Below, piece by piece: positions 1 through 8,827 of a stretch of 64,000 nt of DNA. The stretch lies in the NCBI RefSeq assembly GCF_000169435.1, contig NZ_AAYB01000009.1, positions 24,157 to 88,156 on the forward strand, written 5' to 3'. A program made the position numbers and the translations under genes. The stretch's first letter is position 1. Each line of letters begins with the position of its first letter. Source of the stretch: Roseobacter sp. CCS2. GTDB taxonomy: Bacteria; Pseudomonadota; Alphaproteobacteria; Rhodobacterales; Rhodobacteraceae. The notes beneath the pieces were generated by a model. The model worked only from the letters and a program-made list of their open reading frames with translations, did no database searches and was not told the origin of the DNA.

Positions 1-1105
1 TCACCGCGTTCTGCGCCTGCGCCACAGCCATACCGTAACCCGGAATAATGATGACGCTATCAGCCTCATTCAACGCCGTGGCCACGCCATCGGCATCAAT
101 TGCGACCTGCTCACCTTCCACGGCCATCTGCTCACCCGCTGGGCCGCCGAAACCGCCCAAGATCACAGACACAAAGGACCGGTTCATCGCCTTGCACATG
201 ATGTAGGACAGGATCGCACCGGACGAGCCAACAAGCGCACCTACAACGATCAACAAATCATTGCCAAGGCTGAAACCAATCGCCGCCGCCGCCCAGCCGG
301 AATAGCTGTTCAGCATGGACACAACGACAGGCATATCCGCGCCACCGATGCCCATGATCAGGTGATAGCCAATGAAGAGACCAGCCAGAGTCAGCAGAAC
401 CAGTGCCCAAGACCCGCTGCCGCCCATATACATGATCAGCAAGATAACCGAGAGCGCCGCAGCACCCGCGTTCAAGAAGTGACCACCCGGCAGTTTGTTG
501 GCGCCAGTATCAACCTTGAATGGCAGCTTGGACGAATTACCCGCCAGCTTGGCATAGGCGATGACAGACCCGGTAAAGGTGACCGCACCAATCCAGATAC
601 CCAGCACCAATTCGACGCGCAAAATGCTGATCTCAACACTGGATTTCTTGGCGATCAACTGACCAAAGGCGCTAAGGCCGTCGTAAGCCTCTTTCGGCAA
701 GCCGATGGCTGTAATGCCATCGGACCCGACAGTACCCAGCACTTGGCCGTTGGCCTCATAAAGTGCCGCCATGTTGTTGATCATAATATCGGCGTTAAAA
801 CCCACGAACACCGCAGCCAGACCCACCATGGAGTGCATAATCGCCACAAGCTCTGGCATCTGTGTCATCTCAACCTTGGTGGCCAGTTGGTAACCAACCA
901 CACCGCCCAGACCGATCAGGATCACGGAAAGCAGTCCCAAACCGGCCCCCGGCCCCACAAGCGTTGCAAAGACGGCCAAGGCCATACCTGCGATGCCGTA
1001 CCAGACGGCACGCTTTGCGCTTTCTTGGCCTGACAAGCCGCCCAGCGACAAGATGAAAAGTACACCTGCGACCACATAGGCCGCGATTGTAAATGCGTTA
1101 TCCAT
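1..1105 (-). CDS. pntB: NAD(P) transhydrogenase subunit beta, 3' end cut by window edge
   Basis: PntB supplies part of the proton channel and the NADP(H)-binding domain III of the membrane transhydrogenase, which uses the proton gradient to make NADPH from NADH. The frame opens with ATG at 1103-1105 behind a purine-rich AGGGGCAGGG and runs to the edge without a stop (368 residues). Homologues have about 460-490 residues, so roughly the last 100 lie outside. Hydrophobic segments fill most of the first 270 residues, and the conserved domain III motif VPGYGMAVAQAQ is visible just before the edge. It starts 12 bp after pntA on the same strand, so the two form one operon. Identification is secure. 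Confidence 0.95.
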   Translation of the reverse strand, partial: MDNAFTIAAYVVAGVLFILSLGGLSGQESAKRAVWYGIAGMALAVFATLVGPGAGLGLLSVILIGLGGVVGYQLATKVEMTQMPELVAIMHSMVGLAAVFVGFNADIMINNMAALYEANGQVLGTVGSDGITAIGLPKEAYDGLSAFGQLIAKKSSVEISILRVELVLGIWIGAVTFTGSVIAYAKLAGNSSKLPFKVDTGANKLPGGHFLNAGAAALSVILLIMYMGGSGSWALVLLTLAGLFIGYHLIMGIGGADMPVVVSMLNSYSGWAAAAIGFSLGNDLLIVVGALVGSSGAILSYIMCKAMNRSFVSVILGGFGGPAGEQMAVEGEQVAIDADGVATALNEADSVIIIPGYGMAVAQAQNAV

Positions 1106-1117
1106 TGCCCTGCCCCT

Positions 1118-2698
1118 TTAAGACTTTTGGAACATGGCGAGCATGCGCCGTGTCACGAGGAAGCCACCGAAAATATTTACGGCCGCCATAAAGATACCCA
1201 ATGCCGCCAAAATCGTGATCAACACGCTGGTTGATCCGATCTGTATAAGCGCACCCAGAATGATGATCGACGAAATCGCGTTGGTCACAGCCATCAACGG
1301 TGTGTGCAGCGAATGTGCCACGTTCCAGATCACTTGGAAGCCGATAAAGACTGATAGCACAAACACGATAAAGTGCTGCATAAAGCTGGCAGGCATGCCT
1401 GGGATCAAACCGACCCCAAGGATCAGGGCCGCACCAATGGCCAGAAGACCCACTTGCGTCTTGGTTTCCTTCTGGAACGCGGCCACTTCCTGCGCGCGTT
1501 TTTCTTCTGCGGTCAGTTCCTTTGGCTTGTCTTTCTTGGGTGCCGCCGCAATCGCGGCCACTTTGGGGGGTGGCGGCGGGAATGTAATCTCGCCCTCATG
1601 CGTCGCGGTCGCGCCACGGATGACGTCGTCTTCCATGTTGTGGTGTGGCGTGCCGTCTTTTTCAGGGGTCAGATCCGTCATCATGTGACGGATGTTTGTG
1701 GCATAAAGCGTCGAAGACTGCGCAGCCATCCGGCTTGGGAAATCGGTGTAGCCGACGATGGTCACGCCGTTATCGGTGACGATCTTTTCGTCCATCACGG
1801 TCAGTTTGCAGTTGCCGCCGCGTTCCGCTGCGAGGTCGATGATGACCGAACCAGGCTTCATGCTTTCAACCATGTCTTTGGTCCAAAGCTCTGGCGCGTC
1901 ACGGCCCGGGATCAAGGCTGTCGTAATGACAATGTCGATGTCAGGGGCAATTTCGCGGAATTTGGCCAATTGTGCAGCGGCAAACTCGGGCGAAGACACA
2001 GCGGCGTAGCCACCTGTCGCTGATCCGTCCTGCTGTTCTTCTTCGAAATCAAGGAAGACAAACTCGGCACCCATCGATTCAACCTGTTCGGCCACTTCGG
2101 GGCGCACGTCAAAGGCGTATGTAATCGCACCGAGCGACATCGCCGTGCCAATCGCGGCCAAACCGGCCACACCAGCACCGACAACAAGGACTTTGGCAGG
2201 GGGCACTTTACCGGCGGCTGTGACCTGACCGGTAAAGAAGCGGCCAAAGTTATTACCCGCCTCGATCACAGCGCGGTAGCCTGCGATATTCGCCATGGAA
2301 GATAGCGCATCCATCTTTTGCGCACGTGAAATCCGCGGCACCATATCCATGGCGATGACGGTCGCACCTTTGCCGTTGGCGGCTTCCATCAATTCTTTGT
2401 TCTGTGCAGGATAGAAGAAAGAGATCAGGGTTTGCCCTTCGCGCAGACGCTTGATTTCGGCATCTGATGGGGGCCGTACTTTGGCGACGATATCAGCCGC
2501 TTTGTAAAGGGCGGCCGCCGTCTTGACGACCTCGACACCGGCATCCTTGTACGATTTATCAGAAAACCCAGCACCATCACCGGCGCCTGTTTCAATCACG
2601 CAATCATAGCCAAGCTTTTGCAAATCCTTGGCAGAGGCGGGCGTCATCGCGACCCGGTCTTCGCCTTCAAATATCTCTTTTGGTGTACCGATTTTCAC
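1118..2698 (-). CDS. pntA: NAD(P) transhydrogenase subunit alpha
   Basis: PntA binds NAD(H) in the cytosolic domain I and contributes membrane helices to the proton-translocating transhydrogenase. The 526-residue protein has an N-terminal alanine dehydrogenase/PNT half (1-140), the dinucleotide-binding motif GAGVAG at 174-179, a proline-rich linker near 370-385 (FPPPPPK), and about four C-terminal membrane segments from residue 410 on. This is the single-chain form, as in E. coli, not the split PntAa/PntAb of some alphaproteobacteria. It is first in the pntAB operon; the start is ATG at 2696-2698. NADPH supply for biosynthesis or oxidative defence is the known family role. Confidence 0.97.
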   Translation of the reverse strand: MKIGTPKEIFEGEDRVAMTPASAKDLQKLGYDCVIETGAGDGAGFSDKSYKDAGVEVVKTAAALYKAADIVAKVRPPSDAEIKRLREGQTLISFFYPAQNKELMEAANGKGATVIAMDMVPRISRAQKMDALSSMANIAGYRAVIEAGNNFGRFFTGQVTAAGKVPPAKVLVVGAGVAGLAAIGTAMSLGAITYAFDVRPEVAEQVESMGAEFVFLDFEEEQQDGSATGGYAAVSSPEFAAAQLAKFREIAPDIDIVITTALIPGRDAPELWTKDMVESMKPGSVIIDLAAERGGNCKLTVMDEKIVTDNGVTIVGYTDFPSRMAAQSSTLYATNIRHMMTDLTPEKDGTPHHNMEDDVIRGATATHEGEITFPPPPPKVAAIAAAPKKDKPKELTAEEKRAQEVAAFQKETKTQVGLLAIGAALILGVGLIPGMPASFMQHFIVFVLSVFIGFQVIWNVAHSLHTPLMAVTNAISSIIILGALIQIGSTSVLITILAALGIFMAAVNIFGGFLVTRRMLAMFQKS

Positions 2699-2743
2699 GG
2701 ACCATCCCCCATATCTGTTGTCGCAGTCAGTTTGGACTATAGC

Positions 2744-2760
2744 GCGAAAGAATATTTCGC
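2744..2760. promoter_or_regulatory. Inverted repeat in the pntA upstream region
   Basis: The arms GCGAAA and TTTCGC are perfect 6-bp inverted repeats with a 5-nt spacer, about 46 bp upstream of the pntA start. Read on the minus strand, a weak promoter-like pair (TTGCGA, 15 nt, TATAGT) overlaps it. It could be an operator or chance; no regulator is named. Confidence 0.25.
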
Positions 2761-2802
2761 AAGGGATTGGCGGCTATGACATTTCATATCATGCGCTAAC
2801 AG

Positions 2803-3252
2803 TCACAGCCAACGGCGCGTCTTTTGGCAATAGCGGGCGAAATCGGCGCGAAACTTGACCCGTAGCCGGTTTTCTTCGGGGATGATAAAGCGCTGGGTGA
2901 TGGTGAACATGAAAAGCGGGACCAGCAGCAATGCAATTGGGGCTTCCCAGCGTAGTGCGAGCCCCGCAAGGATCAGTGCATCGCCCAGATAGATCGGGTT
3001 GCGACTGCGTTTGAATATGCCAGAGGATACCAACCGATCCGCTTCCATATGCGGTATGATCGTGGTGCGCTGTTTGCGCATCTCTGCCGCGGCCAGCAAG
3101 ATTAGAACGATCCCACCGCCCACCAAAAGCCCGCCCAGCAGTTCCGTGATTGGTCCGCCGATGGCCCATGCCATGGGCTGTAGTTCCGCAATCCCCCATG
3201 TCAGCACAAGGGCCAGCAGCAGCCAAACGGGCGGTATGTCTATCCATTTCAT
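2803..3252 (-). CDS. Isoprenylcysteine carboxyl methyltransferase-like membrane protein
   Basis: A 149-residue integral membrane protein of the ICMT/phospholipid methyltransferase-like family. Seen: hydrophobic segments near residues 8-24, 36-55 and 95-115, the family motif RNPIYLGD after a KRS loop (about 82-92), and a C-terminal EENRL...F..Y..RRWL pattern that forms the SAM-binding part in relatives. The start is ATG at 3250-3252. Family members methylate small molecules, lipids or prenylcysteine, but bacterial ones are rarely characterised and the substrate cannot be read here. It stands alone, divergent from the SDR gene and upstream of pntA on the same strand. Confidence 0.75.
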   Translation of the reverse strand: MKWIDIPPVWLLLALVLTWGIAELQPMAWAIGGPITELLGGLLVGGGIVLILLAAAEMRKQRTTIIPHMEADRLVSSGIFKRSRNPIYLGDALILAGLALRWEAPIALLLVPLFMFTITQRFIIPEENRLRVKFRADFARYCQKTRRWL

Positions 3253-3300
3253 GGCGCATCTTGTGCCGGAGCGCTTTGCCCTTGTCCATGCCCAGCGACC

Positions 3301-3320
3301 CGTTAGGGTTTGTCCTAACG
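3301..3320. promoter_or_regulatory. Perfect 7-bp inverted repeat upstream of the SDR-kynU operon
   Basis: CGTTAGG, a 6-nt spacer and CCTAACG form a perfect dyad in the 80-bp gap between the divergent ICMT-like and SDR genes, 12 bp before the SDR start codon. Size and position fit an operator for a dimeric repressor, or a hairpin near the ribosome binding site (AAAGGAC, 3321-3327). No cognate regulator is adjacent. Confidence 0.45.
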
Positions 3321-3332
3321 AAAGGACATATC

Positions 3333-4091
3333 ATGGAACACACAGGCAAACACGCATTGGTCACAGGCGGCGGCACGGGCATCGGTGCGGGGATTGCGGT
3401 GGCATTGGCAAAGGCCGGGGCGGAGGTGACGATCACCGGTCGCCGTGCGGATAAGCTTGAGGAGGTCGCGGCATCCTCTGACCGTTTGCATGCGCTGGTG
3501 ATGGATGTGGATGATGAGGGGTCGGTGCGTGACGGGGTCGCCGCCGCGGCCAAGGCGCGCGGGCCGATCCAGATTTGCATCGCCAACGCAGGGATCGCCG
3601 AAGGTGGCCCGTTTGAGAAAACAACGCTGGCGCAATGGCGCAAGACGATGGTGACAAACCTTGATGGTGTGTTCCTGACATTTCAGGCGGCCATGGCCAC
3701 GCTAGAGGACGCGACCCCGGCCCGCATGATTGTCGTCAGTTCCATTGCCGGGGTGCGCGGGCTGAAAAATGCCATCCCCTATACGGTCACCAAACATGGC
3801 GTCATCGGCCTGATCCGCGGCCTGTCCGAGGAATACATGCGCCGCCCCATCACCTTTAACGCGCTTTGTCCCGGCTATGTGGATACGGATATCGTGCGTA
3901 ACCAAATCCCCGGTCTGATGAAACGCTTTGACGTGGACGAACAGGGCGCGATTGATGCGATTGCCAAAGGCAACCGGCATCGCAAACTGTTGGAGGTGGA
4001 CGAGACGACTGCGGCGGCGATGTGGCTTTGTTCGGAAGGGGCGCGCAGTGTGAATGGGCAGACAATCCAGATTTCCGGGGGCCAAGTCTGA
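3333..4091 (+). CDS. SDR family oxidoreductase
   Basis: A 252-residue classical short-chain dehydrogenase/reductase. Seen: the cofactor loop TGGGTGIG at 11-18, NAG at 85-87, N110, catalytic S136/S137, and the Y150-x3-K154 pair (YTVTK). An R following the second strand (TGRR, 35-38) suggests NADP(H) preference. I chose ATG 3333 because AAAGGAC precedes it by 5 bp and the GxxxGxG fold begins a few residues in; the open frame extends further upstream only as overlap with the divergent gene. The stop overlaps the kynU start (TGATG), so the two are translationally coupled. A role with kynurenine-derived or other aryl metabolites is inferred from this coupling only. Confidence 0.9.
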   Translation: MEHTGKHALVTGGGTGIGAGIAVALAKAGAEVTITGRRADKLEEVAASSDRLHALVMDVDDEGSVRDGVAAAAKARGPIQICIANAGIAEGGPFEKTTLAQWRKTMVTNLDGVFLTFQAAMATLEDATPARMIVVSSIAGVRGLKNAIPYTVTKHGVIGLIRGLSEEYMRRPITFNALCPGYVDTDIVRNQIPGLMKRFDVDEQGAIDAIAKGNRHRKLLEVDETTAAAMWLCSEGARSVNGQTIQISGGQV

Positions 4092-5284
4092 TGACAAACT
4101 TTGCGGCCACCAAGGACCTGTTTCATCTGCCTGAAGGCATGATCTATCTTGATGGTAATTCTTTGGGTCCTTTGCCCAAAGCGACCGAAGCGCGCGTCGC
4201 CCGCACGATCACCGCTGAATGGGGTGAAAAAGTGATTACGGGCTGGAACCGTGCAGGCTGGATGGCGCAACCGACCGCACTGGGTGACCGCATCGGGCGG
4301 CTGATTAGGGCTGAACCGGGCCATGTTGTGTTGGGCGATACACTGTCCATCAAGGTCTATCAGGCGCTGGCGGCGGCCATTGATCTGGTGCCGGATCGTA
4401 AGGTGATCCTGACCGATAGCGGCAATTTCCCGTCGGATATTTATATGGCCGAAGGGTTGATCAAATCGCTGGGGCGCGGGCATGAATTGCGCGTGGTCGC
4501 CCCCGAGGATGTAGAAAACCATATCAACGATGATCTGGCGGTCCTGATGCTGACACAGGTAGATTATCGCACCGGGCGTTTGCACGACATGAAGGCGCTG
4601 ACGGCGCAGGCGCAGGCGGTTGGCGCGGTCACCTGTTGGGATCTGGCGCATACTGCCGGGGCAATGGCGGTTGATCTGCAAGGCTGCAACGCAGATTTCG
4701 CGGTGGGCTGTACGTATAAATACCTTAACGCGGGGCCCGGTGCGCCAGCGTTCATCTATGTTTCACCGCGCCATATCGACAACTGCCAACCTGCCTTGTC
4801 AGGATGGCTGGGACATGCAGCGCCTTTCGCATTCGACCTTGACTATCGGCCCGGGACGGGGATTGAGCGGATGCGCGTTGGCACGCCGTCAGTTTTGCAA
4901 ATGGCGGCACTCGATGCGTCGCTTGATATCTGGGACACCGTCGATATGGACACATTGCGCGCTGCTTCTATCGCGTTGACCGAACAGTTTATCGCTGGCA
5001 TCGAAGCCGCTTGCCCGCACCTGACCCTCGCAAGCCCACGCAATCCACAGCAACGCGGCAGTCAGGTGTCTTTTGCGTTTGCGGATGGCTATGCCGCAAT
5101 GCAGGCTTGTATCGCGCGCAATGTGGTTGGCGATTTCCGTGCGCCCAATATCATGCGCTTTGGGTTTTGTCCCCTGTTCATTGATGCAGGCGACGTGGAT
5201 GTCGCCATTGATGTGATTGCCGATGTGATGGGTCAAAGGCTGTGGGATGATCCCACTTACAAACAGGTCGCGCGGGTAACTTAG
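4091..5284 (+). CDS. kynU: Kynureninase
   Basis: Kynureninase is a PLP enzyme that hydrolyses kynurenine (or 3-hydroxykynurenine) to anthranilate (or 3-hydroxyanthranilate) and alanine in tryptophan breakdown. The 397-residue product has the N-terminal substrate motif YLDGNSLGPLP, the PLP-ring aspartate in WDLAHTAG (D184), and the Schiff-base lysine in TYKYLNAGPG (K210). Start ATG 4091 overlaps the SDR stop. The usual partners kynA (dioxygenase) and kynB (formamidase) are not in the window. Its TAG stop interlocks with the stop of the convergent yihY remnant (5281-5284). Confidence 0.95.
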   Translation: MTNFAATKDLFHLPEGMIYLDGNSLGPLPKATEARVARTITAEWGEKVITGWNRAGWMAQPTALGDRIGRLIRAEPGHVVLGDTLSIKVYQALAAAIDLVPDRKVILTDSGNFPSDIYMAEGLIKSLGRGHELRVVAPEDVENHINDDLAVLMLTQVDYRTGRLHDMKALTAQAQAVGAVTCWDLAHTAGAMAVDLQGCNADFAVGCTYKYLNAGPGAPAFIYVSPRHIDNCQPALSGWLGHAAPFAFDLDYRPGTGIERMRVGTPSVLQMAALDASLDIWDTVDMDTLRAASIALTEQFIAGIEAACPHLTLASPRNPQQRGSQVSFAFADGYAAMQACIARNVVGDFRAPNIMRFGFCPLFIDAGDVDVAIDVIADVMGQRLWDDPTYKQVARVT

Positions 5285-6132
5285 ATGAATGTCGTGTCTT
5301 CGGCTTCGGGTGGGGTTTCATAGCCATGCACCTCAACGTTCAGCGCGGCCCCCAGCAATATCAGATACGCGCTGACATAAAGCCACAGCAGCAAACCGAT
5401 GACCGCACCAATAGACCCGTAAACCTCGTTATAGCTGGCGAAATTCGTCAGGTAATATGATAAGCCAGCCGAGGCCGCGACCCATAGCACCACGACAGCA
5501 AAGGCCCCTACGGTGATCCACCGCCCCCTGCTGCCGATGCGTGCAGGACCAAAGCGATACAGCAGGCTAAGGCCGGTCATCAGGACACCCAAGGCAACCA
5601 GCCAACGGATGCCTTCCAACAACCAAGCAGTTGAATTGGCAACCGGAATGAAAGCCAAACCAATCGGCACGATCACAACAACGGTCAACGCGACAATCGC
5701 CAGACTGACCAAAGCCACCGTCAGCATCAACGCCACGGCCATCTGCCAGATCCCGTTACGCATCCGCTGCCCGGCAATTGCATTTAGCCCACCGATAAGG
5801 GCCCCAACCCCGGCCCGACAAGACCACAGCGCCAGCGCGATTGACACACCCGTCGCCCACCCAGCGCATCAGCCGGTGCCGCGACAAGCGAAAGACTTGG
5901 CTCGCGATCAGATTGTAGGCATCGGGGGGATATATCTTCCATCAAGGCACTGCTCGGCGATAACAACGGGATCAGCGATCAACCCAAAGATCGCAATAAC
6001 CGCCGCAATGCCCGGAAAAATCCCGAACATGCCAAAGAACGCGACACCAGCCGCGATCAGGCCAAGGTGCTTTTCCCCCGCAGTTGTCCATACCGCGACC
6101 AAGACACGCCAAACCTTTAGAATTGTCGCCAC
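5281..6132 (-). pseudogene. yihY: YihY/BrkB-family membrane protein, frameshifted
   Basis: The intact family is a roughly 280-300-residue multi-span inner-membrane protein once misnamed ribonuclease BN. The N-terminal part (GTG at 6130-6132; LIAAGVAFFGMFGIFPGIAA) reads in one frame to about 5945. Family residues then continue in a second frame (ALMEDI), a third (PPDAYNLIASQV), the second again (SLVAAPADAL), and finally the first frame from about 5859 (GWATGVSIALALWSC) to the TAA at 5281. Four small indels thus fall within about 90 bp and sum to a multiple of three, while both flanks stay open. As given, the first frame stops at 5908-5910. Either a young pseudogene or a local assembly error; read evidence would decide. 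Confidence 0.8.
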
Positions 6133-6333
6133 GCTTTTGACCGCCCACCATTTTTCCGCTTTCTGCGGTTTAACCTAGGGCAAAGAACCCGCAATCGCCA
6201 CTTTTCTTGGCAAGGCACTGTTGCAACCTTCGGCATTTGACCGCTTCGGTTGCAGAAATGTGTCGCGTCGGGGGCTTACACGCGCTAGGATTTCATAAAA
6301 CAGGGGCAAACCCTGAAACCAGAGGCAGATGCA

Positions 6334-6975
6334 GTGAACACCCTGACCGCACATACCAACACGCTGGCAGAGCGTGTCTTGGCCAAAGAGAGCGACCGCA
6401 TGTTGGTGGCGATAACCGGCGCGCCAGGCTGTGGAAAATCCACCCTGGCCAGCGAACTGGCCCGCCGTTTGAATGCCCAAGGACGCAAGGCGATTGTGGT
6501 CCCGATGGACGGGTTTCACCTTGATAACATGATCTTGGAAGCGCGCGGTTTGCGCCCCCGTAAAGGCGCGCCTGAAACCTTTGATGCACCCGGCTTTCTG
6601 CGTTTGATCCATGCGTTGAAAACAGGGGAAGAGGTGTTTGCCCCCTCTTTTGACCGGACCCGTGATCTGGCGATTGCGGGGTCGGTTGCGGTGCCTGCGG
6701 CGACCAAAGTGGTGATTGTCGAAGGCAATTACCTGATGTTTGATGAACCCCCTTGGTCCGCACTTGCCGGCCTTTGGGACCTGTCTGTGCGTGTGAATGT
6801 CCCGATGCCGGAACTGCGCGCCCGGTTAATCCACCGCTGGCTAAGCCTGAATTATTCCTCTGCTGTTGCGACCCGCCGTGCCGAAGGCAACGATATCCCC
6901 AATGCGCAACGGGTCATCGACCGCGCCTTGCCCTGCGACGTTGATCTGAATGGCGAACCGGCCCGAAGCAGCTAG
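6334..6975 (+). CDS. P-loop nucleoside/sugar kinase-like protein (FrcK/uridine kinase family)
   Basis: A 213-residue P-loop kinase. Seen: Walker A GAPGCGKST (29-37), the family signature MDGFHLDN (58-65), KGAPETFDAPGF after it, and a Walker-B-like strand VVIVEGNYL. This pattern matches the group containing fructose-operon kinase FrcK and YggC-like proteins, relatives of uridine and pantothenate kinases. The start is GTG 6334, with AGAGGCAG upstream. No sugar ABC transporter is adjacent, so the substrate is open. Its TAG stop interlocks with that of the convergent dctM (CTAG, 6972-6975). Confidence 0.8.
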   Translation: MNTLTAHTNTLAERVLAKESDRMLVAITGAPGCGKSTLASELARRLNAQGRKAIVVPMDGFHLDNMILEARGLRPRKGAPETFDAPGFLRLIHALKTGEEVFAPSFDRTRDLAIAGSVAVPAATKVVIVEGNYLMFDEPPWSALAGLWDLSVRVNVPMPELRARLIHRWLSLNYSSAVATRRAEGNDIPNAQRVIDRALPCDVDLNGEPARSS

Positions 6976-8282
6976 ACGAAGACCAGCGTGATTGCCGGGA
7001 ACATCAGCAAGATGAAAACGCGCACAACGTCTGAGCCCACAAAAAACAGTACTGATTTATAGGTCGCTGTCATCGGCGTTTCTTTGTCCATGCTGTTGAT
7101 GATGAACAGGTTCATGCCCACCGGCGGCGTGATCAAGCCCACCTCAACCACGATCAGCACCATGATCCCGAACCAGATCGCCAGTTCTTCCGTGGTCATT
7201 CCAAAATCAAGGCCGGATATCACCGGCCAGAAGATCGGCACAGTCAGCAGGATCATCGACAAGCTGTCCATCAGGCAGCCAAGGATCAGGTAAAACACAA
7301 GGATCAGCACCATGACCATCCATGGGCTGAACCCTTGCATGGTCACCCACGCGGAGAGTTCTTGTGGCACTTGCGTCAGCGCAAGGAACCCGTTGTAAAA
7401 CCCTGCCCCCAACACGATGAAAAAGATCATGCCAGTGCCTGTCGCGGTCTCAGTTATGCTTTGACGAAAGACTTGCCAATTGAGTGACCCAGAGAAAAGC
7501 GCGATCAGGCCAGTGCCCATCGCACCGACAGCGGCCCCTTCGGTTGGTGTGAACCAACCGTTGTAAATGCCGCCCACAACCAGCCCGAAGACGATCAGCA
7601 CGGGCCAGACGGCACCCAGCGCCTTGATGCGTTCAGCATGGGGCATGCGCGCTCGCGTGCCTGCTTGGTCTGGGTAAAGGCGCACGTAGATGGCGATTGT
7701 TAGCATGTAACCAAGGGCGGCAAGGATACCGGGGATGAACGCAGCAGCAAAGAGTTTCGCGATATTTTGTTCGGTCAGGATGGCGTAGATCACCAAGATT
7801 ACCGAAGGCGGGATCAGGATGCCCAATGTGCCCCCCGCTGCAAGCGTCGCCGTCGAGAACCCGCCGGAATAGCCGTATCTGCGCAGTTCCGGCAGGGCAA
7901 CCTTGCTCATGGTGGCCGCAGTTGCCAGCGACGACCCGCAGATGGCCCCGAACCCCGCGCACGCACCCACGGATGCCATCGCCATGCCACCTTTGCGGTG
8001 GCCCAGCCATGCCTCTGCCGCTTTGAACAGGGACCGCGACATGCCGGAATAGGTCGCAAATTGTCCCATGAGCAAGAACATCGGAATGATGGATAGATTA
8101 TAGCTTGAGAAGGTTGAAAACACCTCGGACTTTAGCCGCGCCATAAAGACGGTTGTGCCGTCCGTTGCCAGCCATAGCCCGCCAATCCCGCAAAGCAGCA
8201 TGGCAAGCCCGATAGGTGCGCGCAGGAAGATCAGCAGCAAAAGGACGGGAAACGACAGATAGCCCAGCGCAAGATCAGTCAT
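6972..8282 (-). CDS. dctM: TRAP transporter large permease DctM
   Basis: The large 12-TM-type subunit that moves the substrate across the inner membrane, driven by sodium or proton flux. 436 residues, almost entirely hydrophobic segments, with DctM/SiaM-family features such as GSSLATAATMSKVALPEL and LIPPSVILVIYAI. ATG 8280-8282 overlaps the dctQ stop (ATGA), the usual coupling; the open frame extends upstream but only as dctQ overlap. It is third in a dctP-dctQ-dctM operon. The substrate is unknown; the adjacent FAH-fold enzyme hints at an organic acid. Confidence 0.93.
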   Translation of the reverse strand: MTDLALGYLSFPVLLLLIFLRAPIGLAMLLCGIGGLWLATDGTTVFMARLKSEVFSTFSSYNLSIIPMFLLMGQFATYSGMSRSLFKAAEAWLGHRKGGMAMASVGACAGFGAICGSSLATAATMSKVALPELRRYGYSGGFSTATLAAGGTLGILIPPSVILVIYAILTEQNIAKLFAAAFIPGILAALGYMLTIAIYVRLYPDQAGTRARMPHAERIKALGAVWPVLIVFGLVVGGIYNGWFTPTEGAAVGAMGTGLIALFSGSLNWQVFRQSITETATGTGMIFFIVLGAGFYNGFLALTQVPQELSAWVTMQGFSPWMVMVLILVFYLILGCLMDSLSMILLTVPIFWPVISGLDFGMTTEELAIWFGIMVLIVVEVGLITPPVGMNLFIINSMDKETPMTATYKSVLFFVGSDVVRVFILLMFPAITLVFV

Positions 8283-8818
8283 AGGATACGCTGACCTGTC
8301 AGGCGCATGGCAGCACAATAGATGCTGACGATGCTGGCTGTGATCGCCGCGATCAGGCTGGCGGCATAAGCCCACCAGATCGGAAATTGGATCAGATAGG
8401 TTGTCTCGCCATAGCGCATTTTATCCTGCATGCCGACAAACAGCCGCCATGTGATCAGCACGATGATCGCGGCCATCACCACACTCCAAAATTTACCCAA
8501 GGCGCGGTCTGCCTTGTTACCCATGCCTTTGGAAAAGACGTCAACCTTGGCATGCGCACCGCTGAGTTGCGTCAGTGGCAGGAACGCGAAAATGGCAAAG
8601 GCAACCCCCGCTTCAACCAGTTCAAAATCACCCAGGATAGGACCGACACCAAGGTCGATCAGCCAATCCCCAAGGCTGCGTAGCGCACCGGAATAAGCAA
8701 GATCGCTCAGTTCACGCCCACTGACACTTACACAAACCATAAGCACCAAAAGACAAAGCACGCCCCCCCCGAGCAATGCCATGACGTGCGCAAGTTTCTG
8801 GATCGCGGTGTGCAGCAC
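8279..8818 (-). CDS. dctQ: TRAP transporter small permease DctQ
   Basis: The small 4-TM subunit that bridges the binding protein and DctM. 179 residues with hydrophobic segments near 13-30, 63-85, 105-125 and 145-168. It starts with GTG 8816-8818, 9 bp after the dctP stop and directly behind GCAAGGAC, so the spacing is short; the first in-frame ATG (codon 13) would cut into the first membrane segment. It overlaps dctM by 4 bp. Sequence is weakly conserved in this family, so context carries the call. Confidence 0.88.
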   Translation of the reverse strand: MLHTAIQKLAHVMALLGGGVLCLLVLMVCVSVSGRELSDLAYSGALRSLGDWLIDLGVGPILGDFELVEAGVAFAIFAFLPLTQLSGAHAKVDVFSKGMGNKADRALGKFWSVVMAAIIVLITWRLFVGMQDKMRYGETTYLIQFPIWWAYAASLIAAITASIVSIYCAAMRLTGQRIL

Positions 8819-8827
8819 GTCCTTGCC

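Noticed and set aside
3875..4681. Minus-strand 268-codon frame opposite SDR/kynU
   Set aside because: Antisense to two genes with intact catalytic motifs.
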